In this document: positions 9,509 to 19,843 of the stretch, one piece after another | How positions within the stretch are numbered: the stretch's first letter is position 1 | Layout of the letters: every line of letters starts with the position of its first letter | Assembly: GCF_902459465.1 (NCBI RefSeq) | Contig: NC_047063.1 | Location: 2,542,001-2,606,000 of the forward strand | Direction of reading: 5' to 3' | DNA: 64,000 nt | DNA from: Asterias rubens | Taxonomy: Eukaryota > Echinodermata > Asteroidea > Forcipulatida > Asteriidae | Translations under genes and position numbers: made by a program | Notes under the pieces: generated by a model | Databases searched by the model: none | Told to the model about the DNA's origin: nothing | Seen by the model: the letters and a program-made list of their open reading frames with translations, nothing else

Positions 9509-12312
9509 CTACGAGTCTGGTAACACGCCCCTAGGAGGTTTTAATGAGCGGTCACATATGTCTCTGAATTTGCCTCGGAGTTCCTGTGGAAGGGGTACCA
9601 GTCCAGGGCAGGGTACTTGGCCAGGGATCTCACATATGCACTTTCTCAGATAGCCATCTCCAAAGTGGGCTGGATTGGATCGACTCTCTTGGGCTTTGCG
9701 TTCTCTTTCTAACACCTCCCTGTGAAGAACAAACATAACATTTGATACAATGAGAAGGTATGAATGAGGTTAGGTTTGCGCAAATCAACTAAACGAGTGT
9801 GAAAGAGTGCGAAGTCTCCTTGAATACATACATTTATCTTTCGCTGTGATCTGGGTTGTTAAAGGCAGAGGACACTATTGGTAACTACTCAAAATAATTA
9901 TTAGCATAAAACCTTACTTGGTAACGAGTAATGGGGCGAGGTTGATAGTATAAAATCTTGTAAGAAACGGCTCCCTCTGAATGTGTTTGAGAAAGAAGAA
10001 ATTTTCCACGAATTTGATTTCGAGACCTCAGATTTAGAATTAGGGGTCTCGAAATCAAGCATCTGAAAGCACACATCTTCATGTGACTGACAATGGTGTT
10101 TTTTCTTTCCTTATTATCTCTTAACTTCGAAGACCAATTGAGCTCAAATTTCCACAGGTTTGTTATTTTATGCATATGTTGAGATACACCAAGTGAGAAG
10201 ACTTGTTTTTGACAATAACCAATAGTGTCCAGTGTCGTTAAATATGGTTTTTATCTTCATTTTCTCTAATATGAATTTGATCTAAGTTATAAAATACTGG
10301 TAAAGGGCACCCGTTGCGGAAATTGTAAATTTCTACCAGAGCATTTCAAGGGCATCAAGGCAATAACCAGGGGGCATATAGGCAATCAACTTCATTGCCT
10401 CAATGAAGTATCAGGCTTGCTGACAGTTTACTTTCATAGCCAAGGCGAATAATAATTTAACAATATAAAAGGTAGATATTTATATAAATAAAAATATAAA
10501 AGGTAGAAATTTGGGAATGATTTATAAAAAAAAAAAAACAGAACAAAATAATCTTGAGCGACAAATCTACCCCAAAATAGTGAACTGTTGTAGTTTGTAG
10601 TCCTACTTAGTACTTACTCAGATTTTCCAAGTACTTTATTGAGGTGTTCAATGATTTCTAGGTTGCTTTTACTGTCTGTGTCTATCAACACTTCACCATC
10701 TTCACCTGAAGAAAACAAAAACCATAAACCTTCAGAAAAATTTAAGTTCAAAGCTATATGATAAGAAACCATACGTGTAAACTACACAAATGGTAAGAGT
10801 ACGTCACCAGTGTTGTAGCCACAATGGGCGATGCTGGGCAGCCCTGCCATAGACTCAAAAGTTTTGCCCAGCCGTCTCCGCAAAATATATTGTGCCGCCC
10901 AGCACAAAATTAAAAATATTGTCCACTGTGTGCATTGATCTGAGACACAGCTAGCGATAAGGAGTATCAAATATCACAGAGAAAGATACACAGTCAAAAG
11001 GCCTCTCAACTTTGTGTATGGCCCAATACACAAACAGTTGCCCATGGTCTTGACCTTGGTGCCCCTTAAAAAAATCTACCCCATTGACTTCCCAAGATTT
11101 TCCAATGGAAGTGCCCTTTTGCTAAATGAAAATGGCCTAGCTCTTTTGAAGATGGAATTCCAGGCCTGGGCCAGTCACTGAAAAAGTTAAAACAGGGATC
11201 ATTTTTCTTTTGGTTTGTGTTTTACCTAGAAAACATCTGATGAAAGGCGATGGTGTGATATTCTTGAAAGTTTTCATTTGAATGGAAGGATTCTTGAACT
11301 GGAGCTGAGGTAGATTGTAGAATACGAAGTCTCTGAAAACAAGAAAGAAAACAATATTTTAGAAGGAAATATACTGAATCTGACCTTTACTTTTTTATTT
11401 TTACTGACCGAAATTTATTGTGACAAACAAATTAAAAGTAATTATAAATAGGGGCTAGTAATATAGACTGTGTTCCAATATTAACCAAAATATTAAGAAG
11501 ATTGCCGCTTTTGGTCCGATCCTGACCTAACCCTCAATCCTCCGTTCCAATGAGACAGTGAGGGGGATACAGGGTGGCCATAATATCACGACTACTTTTA
11601 ATCATAATTTTTTTTTTTACCAGAATAAAATTTAGCAAACATCAAATAAGCGGTTTTGTTCTAATTGCAAAGAACATAACCTAAACCATCCTCCCAATGG
11701 TCGCAGAGGAGGATGGAGGATAATCAGATTCACAATTATCACACCTTATTATCGGAAAAGTAAATGCTGCGGTATATTTTAATAGTTGTTAACAACAAAT
11801 ACACCAAAAAATTGTAGTAAGTTGTTTATGCTGCGGTATATTTTAATAGTTGTTAACATCAAACACACTGAAAATCTGTAGTGTAAAGAAAAAAAAGTGG
11901 CTTATGCTAGCTGGATACAGCCTAACTTTTTCTATCCTGTATTACAGGATAGAAAAAGTTTGTGCAACCATTTTTATTTTTCCATTTATGAAGAAGGAAC
12001 CAACTTACAACAAACAAACGTAACGGTAATGAAAAATCATATGTAAATAATGTAAATGAAGACTTAAGAGCCAAGTACCCTAAGAATGAACCATATAATA
12101 ACAACATTTGAAAAACACATAAAGGGCAAACATGAAAATACTGAGGGGAAAAAAATGAAATTTTGAAAAACTACTAACCTTGTTCCTTTACTCGGCATTC
12201 CAAATGTGTTAAAGTTTATAATCAGGATTTTTACATCGTCCTTCAAGTAGACACTGCCTTGCTTAAGATATCTTAATGTCCGCCTCAGCGGAAAGCGACC
12301 TTTCATCGGCAT
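9509..12312 (-). CDS. MRPS25: Small ribosomal subunit protein mS25, mitochondrial
   Basis: Component of the mitochondrial ribosome small subunit in the matrix. Four exons: 12179-12312, 11226-11332, 10618-10705 and 9509-9719. All splice with GT-AG borders and matching phases to give 179 residues; human is 173. The start at 12312 gives [19 protein letters not shown], nearly the family N-terminus. The ATG-less extension of the same frame upstream is ignored because it has no family match. Exon 2 encodes [17 protein letters not shown], exon 3 the segment around [19 protein letters not shown], and exon 4 [18 protein letters not shown]. The Cys-X-Cys and later Cys of that last motif are retained; in human mS25 cysteines here help bind an Fe-S cluster. 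A possible polyadenylation signal lies 16 nt past the stop. It is head-to-head with the ARMC10-like gene. Confidence 0.94.
9859..10241 (+). mobile_element. MITE family A, copy 3
   Basis: Full-length: TTAA plus AGGCAGAGGACACTATTGG at the left and the inverted end CCAATAGTGTCCAGTGTCG plus TTAA at the right. The internal hairpin around GAGACCTC/GAGGTCTC is present. In MRPS25 intron 3. Confidence 0.85.
10290..10440 (+). repeat. Dispersed repeat G
   Basis: Shares AAATTGTAAATTTCTACCAG, AAGGGCACCAAGGCA-like and GGCAATTGCCTTCA-like blocks with 15150-15310, 22110-22210, 41495-41640 and parts of 16480-16612 and 56985-57060. Diverged, non-coding. Confidence 0.55.
11761..11886 (+). repeat. Two-copy tandem repeat of about 65 bp
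   Basis: The block ATGCTGCGGTATATTTTAAT with TTGTTAACA occurs twice in tandem, about 65 bp apart, in MRPS25 intron 1. Confidence 0.75.
11924..11960. repeat. Perfect 18-bp-arm hairpin
   Basis: AACTTTTTCTATCCTGTA, one spacer base, then its exact reverse complement. In MRPS25 intron 1, just right of the tandem repeat. Confidence 0.85.
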
Positions 12313-12597
12313 TTTGAGAGCGTGTTTTGAGTAACTTTGGCCTACACTTGCTCCTTTTTTTATACATACAGTGCGCATGCGCTTTGTAAAGTTTTTATCA
12401 GTCCAATTCAATAACTTATTTTACATTAACTCAATGTTGTTTTATTAATTCCAATTTAATAATTTATGAAAAATTTAAAACAAACAAGATCAAATTTAAT
12501 ATTTGGTGGAATCTTAAAATGAAAAATTAATGTAAATTTAGATTTAAACGTAAACTAATAATTTATTGAATCGTGAAATGATCATTGAAGTTACAAG
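12313..12597. promoter_or_regulatory. Shared head-to-head promoter region of MRPS25 and the ARMC10-like gene
   Basis: The two start codons are only 285 bp apart on opposite strands, so both 5' UTRs and core promoters must fit here or overlap, unless a non-coding first exon lies elsewhere. The sequence is strongly AT-rich with no evident TATA box or CpG-rich block. Both products are mitochondrial, which would suit a bidirectional promoter. The role is inferred from position only. Confidence 0.5.
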
Positions 12598-15500
12598 ATG
12601 GCGGCGCCCATGAGCTTCTTTCCTCGAATGATCGTAGGGGGAACAACATTTATTGTTGTAGTTGCTGGGGCGTTTTATATCTACTATAAAACGAGATACA
12701 TATTTGATGATAAGACATCGGATGATGAGGCGGGTGAAAAGAATGTCAGTAAAAATGAAGATCTAACAGGCAAGTGTCAGCGTCACACTGGTATCGATAA
12801 TTTGTCTAGTTTCCGGACAAAAGTTATGGTAATTTTTGTAGTAGTACAGTCACAGTGCTACACTCCTTCATCATCACTAGCACTACACTGTTAGCACTAG
12901 TAGCACTGTGTTTTATGTCAGATGAAACTTCGTGTGAGGGGTGTGTGAAGGGGGCGGGGTTTATTTAGGGTTATTTAACTTAATAGTGAGTTTTTGAATT
13001 GAACACATCATCATCACTTAATTAAGGATAGATTAAGAAAGGGGCGGGGCCCAGGAGTATATCTAAGGTGCTGGTAGACCTAGCTAGACCCAGTAACTAG
13101 GGCGCTGTACTCCTGTCTTCATAATGTTGTCATGATCGGTAGTATGCTAGTACTACCGATAATGACAAAGTTTTGAAAAAGGGAGTACAGCACCCTACTC
13201 CTATTATTAGAACTATATGATTATGAGGATCGTTCCGCTATCGCCTCCACGAACGATAGCAGAACGAACCTATACATTGTAGTTCAAGGAATAACAGCAC
13301 CCCAGTCATGTCTGGGTGCGCGCTGGTCTGGAGGTGTGGAGGGCCGCAGGCAGGCCTCAAGTCGTTGGGATAGGCATTCTACTTCAACAAGTCATTAGGA
13401 GGAGCCTGATACTAGAAGTAGTTTGTACGAACACCACGTTTTTAATATTATCAATTCTTCATACATCACCAATCAGTGACTAAATGTTTCTGCATACTTA
13501 AATAAGTATTACATTTCTTCTTTTTTCACCAGATGAACCGGAACACAGAAAAGAAGATTCACGATCAGATTCTTCAAGCATTGATCCCGAGGCTGCTGAT
13601 TTCACTACCATCAATTTGATCAAGTTACTACAGTGTGATCAGGATGATAGTCAGCTATGCAAAGTTTTGACAACTCTCGCAAACAAAGCGGCATTCACAC
13701 AGGGACAGGTAAAACAAGGGAGGTAGTGGACCAATTTGATGTGATTGTTTTTGTGTGGGTATGGGTAGCTGCGTAAGCGTAACCCTCCTCCCTCCCTCGC
13801 CATCGGGAGGAGGGTTACGTTATCGCAACTAGGGTATGGGCACTCCCTAACACAAGCTGCTGTGCTTACTTGGCTGTGCCCCCGATTCCTAAAATTCTTG
13901 TACCACTTTGTTTACATTGAATTTATATTGATTGAAGATTTTGGAAATAAATGTTGTTGAATTGGGTCAACAGCCATTTGTTATTATTGTTTAAAAGGAC
14001 AGGTAGAATTTAGCAATAAAATGAAGAGATGATGCGACACAAAAACACCAATTGCAAAAGATTAAATTGAATTGATGTTTGATTGATGAACAAATAAAAT
14101 TACATTTGGTGTACTGTCTTTCTCTCTACAGAATGCTGTGCGCCTTGCTGGGGGTCTACCAGTTATCGTAAAACAACTCGAGAGAGATGGGGAAAGTGTG
14201 AAAACAAGCGCTGCCAGCTGTGTTGCAAATCTGTCTCTAAATAATCGTAATCAGCCCATACTACTCAAGGTAAAAATAATAATAATAATAGCCTACTACA
14301 TGTTGGTTCGTATATAGCCCTTTGCAACATCCCTAGGGGCGTATCAAAGCATAACGCTCCGTATTTTGTTTTCGAAGACAGTATGTGGAGCTACATTTTG
14401 AAGTTCATAGCAAGAGAATGGCTTGAATGAATAGAGGACAGGATTACTTCCTCTTTCAAAAATACGTTTTTTTTCGTTGTGTTCCTACAGTCTTGCAGTC
14501 AAACTCTTCTCCAGTTAAGCTCCGACCAGAATCACAGCGATGATCTTCGCTTAGCCTGTATACAAGCACTGGTCAACTTGTCGGTTAGTGGTCAATGCGG
14601 GGATTGCTTTGGGCCGCTAGCTTTGCATAGTCTCTTCAAGCTTCTTGGAGACGGTTCGACACCTTTAGGACAGCAAGCACTACGTGTGTTAGTCAATCTG
14701 TCCGCTGACGGCACGGTGTCACCAGCCCTGCTCCAATATGAGGTGAGAAAACGTTAGCGGTGTGTGTAAAAGCATTTTCGCACTACTCCACACCTCGGAG
14801 GGAAACCCGGGGAAAAACAGCCAGCCCTATCGGCTGGATTGCATCATTGTGTTCAATTACTGGAGCAATCGTTACACGAGTGAATACTCGCAATGCATTT
14901 TCAACGTTCCAATGCAACATTCCGGCAGTCCAATGGAACGGTCCATGAGCACACACATACTTATCCGATCCAATTACAATGTTCAACTGCTCTTGACTTT
15001 TGAGACGCTCCCTAAAGGAAGCAAAGTTCCACATGGGGCATGCCATTTTTATTCAAGAAAGTAAACCAAAGCATTTTTCGAGCGACCCCTACAAGTTCAA
15101 GATACAAGTACCACAAGAAAAGTGTTACAATGCTGATTATTCATGTGTCAGGCTTGTATGCCTCATTTTTGAAAGGGCACCAAGGCATTTTCTCCTTGGT
15201 AAAGGGCACTCTTTGAGGAAATTGTAAATTTCTACCAGATCATTTGAAGGGCACCAAGGCAGGGGGCATGGAGGCAATTGCCTTCAATGTTCTCCGTGAA
15301 GTGTCAGGCCTGACGTGTAACAACTATTTAATAGTATTTTCTTTTTGGTTTAGACACTAATACATGTAGTACTGTATTTCTTGAGCGGAAAAGTTTCAAA
15401 GATTTTTGTTATTTTCTCTCACTGTAAAGGTTACAGAGAGTTTCCTGGGTCTCCTTCAGCCGCATCACACTGACGAATCCCTTCTCAGGACGCTATCATT

Positions 15501-15699
15501 TCTTCTGAACCTTAAACGAGAAAGCCTTACCGCCACCGGGACCACCATCGGTGGCGCCGTCCCGAGGGACAGTTTCTCAAACTACTTTTCCCAAAGGGCA
15601 GATGAGTTGACTGTTGTTATCAAAGTCTTGATGGACCATGGCAACACAGACGTGAGGCAACAGGCGGGGAGGCTGCTGGTGTTATTGTCTGCGCCATAA
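12598..15699 (+). CDS. ARMC10: ARMC10-like mitochondrial armadillo-repeat protein
   Basis: Five exons: 12598-12769, 13533-13708, 14132-14269, 14491-14742 and 15430-15699; 335 residues, human ARMC10 about 343. The start ATG (MAAPMSFFPR) is followed by a hydrophobic segment at residues 11-30 (GTTFIVVVAGAFYIYY inside it), then an acidic linker. This is the N-terminal membrane-anchor plan of ARMC10, whose family members sit on the outer mitochondrial membrane. Exons 2-5 encode helical armadillo repeats: LLQCDQDDSQLCKVLTTLAN, AVRLAGGLPVIVKQLERDG, CIQALVNLSVSG and LRVLVNLSADG. The end, MDHGNTDVRQQAGRLLVLL, matches the layout of the ARMC10 C-terminus. Exon 1 ends at a probable GC donor; a GT donor slightly upstream has the same phase, so about 7 codons are uncertain. 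The ARMCX group is the closest alternative, but intron richness and the FBXL13 neighbour favour ARMC10. Confidence 0.85.
13097..13196. repeat. Palindromic element in ARMC10 intron 1
   Basis: The ends AGGGCGCTGTACTCC and GGAGTACAGCACCCT pair, and the centre ATCGGTAGTATGCTAGTACTACCGAT folds, except for a few bases. MITE-like, single copy here. Confidence 0.7.
15150..15310 (+). repeat. Dispersed repeat G
   Basis: In ARMC10 intron 4. It has GGAAATTGTAAATTTCTACC and a self-complementary GGAGGCAATTGCCTTC-like segment, matching 10290-10440. Confidence 0.55.
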
Positions 15700-16639
15700 A
15701 ATATCAAGATTGTTATCTCGTATCCAGCATTGTGTGACCAAATTTGCTTAGCGTGAAATTTCTTCCTTGATAAAAACAGGATTACCAACTGCTCATTGGC
15801 ATATTTTACAACTTCTACTCATTTTTACTCTAACATTCTAAAAACAAAATACTTAGCTCTTATTCTTTCAAACTTTCTCAAGATACATATATGCAACTCC
15901 AAATCATGTTTAAATCTCAACAGATTTATTTAAACTGTAACACTTGCATTATTATGTACAGTAATTGCATATGTACAAAACCACTGCATAAATTTGTCTG
16001 CATGTATGTACACCTTTCCATGTTCCAAAAACGAAGCTAACTTAATTTAAACAAACCTGTACAGTTATAATTTAACTTTATAAATTAACCTTGTGGATCT
16101 ATTATACAGGTAGAACATGTATATATATACAGGTAGCAAATTTATAATAGAAATGTTTTCCAATTAAAGTATTCCTTAATCCAAAGACCCAAACAAAAAG
16201 AGTTCTGTTTACAGTTTCTTGTGTTGCTTGACCGGCAAAACTACTTTTTCCAAGCTGTTCATTGGTTTTGTAAATGAGATATTGTACATTTACTTTCTCA
16301 CATTTGCAGTAAACATGAGAAAATTTTATTTCTTTCTGAAAGCGAAAACAGCTATTTTATCTGGGGTAACCAATTTACAAGGTGCCGTGGCACAATCCAG
16401 GGGTTGATTTCACAAAGAGTTAGGACTAGTCCTAACTTAGGACTAGTCTTAGGAGATACTAATAATGTATGGCTAGTCCTGTTGCCCTGGTTTTGGCCTT
16501 GGTGTCCTCAACCGACTTCAGATTTTCCAATGGAAGTGCCCTTTGCAAAATAAAAATGGCGTTGCCCTTTCAACATGTTCAAAAATAAAGTTCCAGGCTT
16601 GCAATCAACCATACCAGAAAGCACCACGGTGAACCTCGT

Positions 16640-16830
16640 CTAATAAAGATAAGTGTCATTTTTATGTGCACTTCACAACAGACAGGACTTACAACTATAC
16701 ATCCCCTAAGGATGAAGCAATGGTTAAGGTTCTTCCTACAGGACACAAGTGTCCTAACCTGGACTGGAACCCCCACTCTGCTGACCAGAAACACCACAGT
16801 CTCAAGTCCAGTGCGCTTGACCGATCAGCC
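16640..16830 (-). repeat. tRNA-derived SINE
   Basis: Minus-strand A-box and B-box remnants followed by the conserved ACACTTGTGTCC block, as at 36780-37110. Confidence 0.5.
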
Positions 16831-16956
16831 GAAACAGGAATGTCTTTACTCAAGTAGACACAAACAATTCTAGGATACCAAACTGTAGCGCAGTGTATAC
16901 TACCATCTCTTATTATACTGGCTGTACACTCACTGTGTGCACATCTTATAGTTTTT

Positions 16957-18403
16957 AGGTGTTCGGCTTTTAGCCGAAAACCTATTGTTATTGTTAAGTT
17001 TTTTTTTTTTTTTTTTTTTTTTCTCCGTCTTCTTCTTCTGCCTGAACGTTCTCCGCCAATTTTGAGAAAAACTGAAACTTGTATGAACTTGAAACTTCTC
17101 ATGAACATCAACCTCGGTGAGTAGACGGCACCGCAACTTTTTTGGAATGGTGACGTCATTACGTTAAATAAACGTTAAATAAACCTTAAATAATTAGAAA
17201 AATCATATCTTCAAAACCAAAAGAGCTACGTTCAAGATTCTTTTTTTACATAAAACCTCTTATAAAGATCTACAAATGCGGTGCACAACGTGACCCCATT
17301 TGACCTTTACTTCCGGTCGAAACCGGAAGTTAAAGTAACAAATCATGTTATTTTGGGCTCTAGAGCCTAAGTGAATAAAAATATGAAAAAATGTCCAATG
17401 CATAAAAATTTTTTAAACTCAAGAGCATTCTAAAAATATAATGTGTGACGTCATAGCTACGTCACAACGAAAATGGTACACGAGGTCGAAAAAAAAATTA
17501 TTTTGCTATCTCAAAAAATACAGCATGTACGGACTTGAAACTTACCACGTACTTAGACCAAAGCGTGTATATGACAAAGAACAAAATTTGGAATGATGAC
17601 GTCATCGATGACGTCATTATATTAAATTGAAGTTTTTTATTAAAATACTCATATCTCCAGAATCAGATATGCTACATACGTGATCTTTACACCATATGAA
17701 AGGTCATGAAGTATTAAACAAATCTTACACAGGGTGTGACCCCATTTGACCTTTACTTCCGGTCGAAACCGGAAGTAGTAGTTTGTTTTATAAAAATCGT
17801 ATCTGAATAATATTTTTTTGTGTATTAATATAATAACTTAATTTTAAGGCCCTTCGACGATTCTACAAATGTTTACAATGTGTGACCTCATTTGACCTTC
17901 ATTTCCGGTCGAACCCGGAAGTATAAGTTTGTACATACAAAATTGTGTATCTTATTAATGAAACGTGGTACATTAATAATCATTACATCAATTTTGAGCT
18001 CTCTGGCAATTCTATATGTTTTGCACAAAGTGTGACCCCATTTGACCTTTAAATCCTGTCAAACCGGAAGCTGAAGTTTAATATGACAAACCTTCATTTC
18101 TCCGTCTTCTTCTGCCTGAACGTTCTCCGCCAATTTTGAGAAAAACTGAAACTTGTATGAACTTGAAACTTCTCATGAACATCAACCTCGGTGAGTAGAC
18201 GGCACCGCAACTTTTTTGGAATGGTGACGTCATTACGTTAAATAAACGTTAAATAAACCTTAAATAATTTGAAAAATCATATCTTCAAAACCAAAAGAGC
18301 TACGTTCAAGATTCTTTTTGTACATGAAACCTCTTATAAAGATCTACAAATGCGGTGCACAACGTGACCCCATTTGACCTTTACTTCAGAAATCCGAACA
18401 CCT
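16957..18403. mobile_element. 1.45-kb repeat-rich element with GGTGTTCGG inverted ends
   Basis: Begins AGGTGTTCGGCTTTTAGCCG and ends CCGAACACCT. It contains a near-identical direct repeat of about 290 bp (17023-17322 and 18101-18388). Between them are degenerate copies of a unit built on GTGACCCCATTTGACCTTTA followed by CCGGTCGAAACCGGAAG (near 17291, 17740, 17880, 18020 and 18366). A poly-T tract lies at about 16998-17021. No open frame of note. Confidence 0.75.
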
Positions 18404-18822
18404 CGAATTTGTTATCAAACAAATTCTTATGTCTAGTTGTTCTGGTGGCTGTTCCTTTTTGCAACTTGCGCCTGGGTCATTATGTTAAAATGCACTTTGG
18501 GAAGGGTACTTAATGCACTTGAGACCAACCCAAGAACTGACTCAGCGGTAGTACAGTTAATTAGGATCCTATAAGCTAAAGTAGTAGTCCCAGCCTAATT
18601 CTATACTATCCGCCAAGGTAAGAGTTAATAAGCAGGACAGTTTTTTCCAGAACCGAGAAGTCTCCCGAACAATCTACTCCGCGGTAGTAGAATTAAGCAA
18701 GACAGTTTTCTAAGAACAAACTCTACCTGGCAAGTAGATACACACATGGTGTTACCGCAAACCAAATATATATTGATACCTCACCGTGCAATGCCTCAAA
18801 TCCTATATAATGCACTTTAGTT

Positions 18823-19010
18823 ATCACACAAGATCACAAGGGCAAATACCGAAAACGGAAAAAAAAAACATAAAGTGCTTCAGCATCGCATATCCTACAA
18901 GGCCGAGTTGGATATGGGATGCAGAAGCGCCATTTTTTTTTTCCAGTATTCCAAAATGCGAATGGGATACCGAATTTATCACCAAGCAGACTCGACATGT
19001 ACACCTCTTA
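18823..19010. repeat. Foldback element K, copy 1
   Basis: AGCATCGCATATCC and GGATATGGGATGCAGAAG-type arms flank GGCCGAGTTGG. Outer ends are GTTATCACAC and a TTATCACC-like inverse. Related to 28035-28185. Confidence 0.6.
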
Positions 19011-19111
19011 AAATAACGCAATATACAGTAGTAGAGTTAGAACACAGCGGGCTGGAAAACGATTTGATATTGGATGGGACATGCAATAGTATACACATAT
19101 TGACTGGCAAC

Positions 19112-19256
19112 GAGGTAACTAGTATACGTCTATTCCCACGAGGGACTTTGAGTGACCAGAAGAGCGACCTATTTCCCGAGGCCGAAGACCGAGGGAAATA
19201 GGCCCCTCTTCTGGTCACTCACAGGCCCGAGGGGGAATATACATACACTAGTTACC
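19112..19256. repeat. Palindromic element
   Basis: GAGGTAACTAGTATACGTC with AGTGACCAGAAGAG pairs with CTCTTCTGGTCACT and ACACTAGTTACC at the right. The centre folds on GGAAATAGG/CCTATTTCC. Confidence 0.7.
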
Positions 19257-19843
19257 GAATTATGCCAGTCGATATGTGTTTTATAACACAGCTCGGTCTT
19301 AAAATGTCAAGCAAGAACAGAAAAAGGAAATCTGTAGTTGTTGTTCACGGTTCAAGTCAAGAGAGGGCGCTGTTACCGCGGGCACTATATTCAAAGACTA
19401 TTGCCCGCTCTGGTACTATTCCCGCAAAACGCGCGCGCGATCACTAGCCTATATTAGTTCATCCCGGCTGACCGTGTTTCAGCCAACCAGAATACAAAAC
19501 AAGCAAGAGGTGTGTTAAAAAGGTTAATACAACACTCTTATTGCTATGGATTGACCAAATCAAAAAATCAAAAGTTTGCTTTAAGATAAACATGTAGGCC
19601 TATCTAGAATGCAGATGACTGTTGATGTATGGGTCGTGTCCACCATTGCTGCAGTACTAATGCATCAAACACAAGTGCATCTACGAACAGTTCTTACTGC
19701 TTCTAACTTGACCAGCTTGGGGAGTCAGCTCAGGCTCACCTAACATGAAGCTGTGCATGTCAACTTGTGAGGACAGACTTTTGACCTCCTCAGCAGATAA
19801 TGATTAACTGCTCCAATCACCAAGATTTATAACGTCAACATGT

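Larger units (their letters stand above)
15700..19843. other. ARMC10-FBXL13 convergent intergenic region
   Basis: Both genes end toward this 4.1-kb region. It contains their 3' UTRs (no decisive polyadenylation signals), a fragment of the AGGACTAGTCCTAACTTAGG repeat at 16398-16478, repeat G (16480-16612), a SINE (16640-16830), the large element 16957-18403, and palindromes at 18823-19010 and 19112-19256. Open frames here are short and unsupported. Confidence 0.55.

Noticed and set aside
16695-17159. 154-codon minus-strand frame with a Lys/Arg run
   Set aside because: The basic run is the translated poly-T tract, and the frame crosses a SINE and a repeat element.
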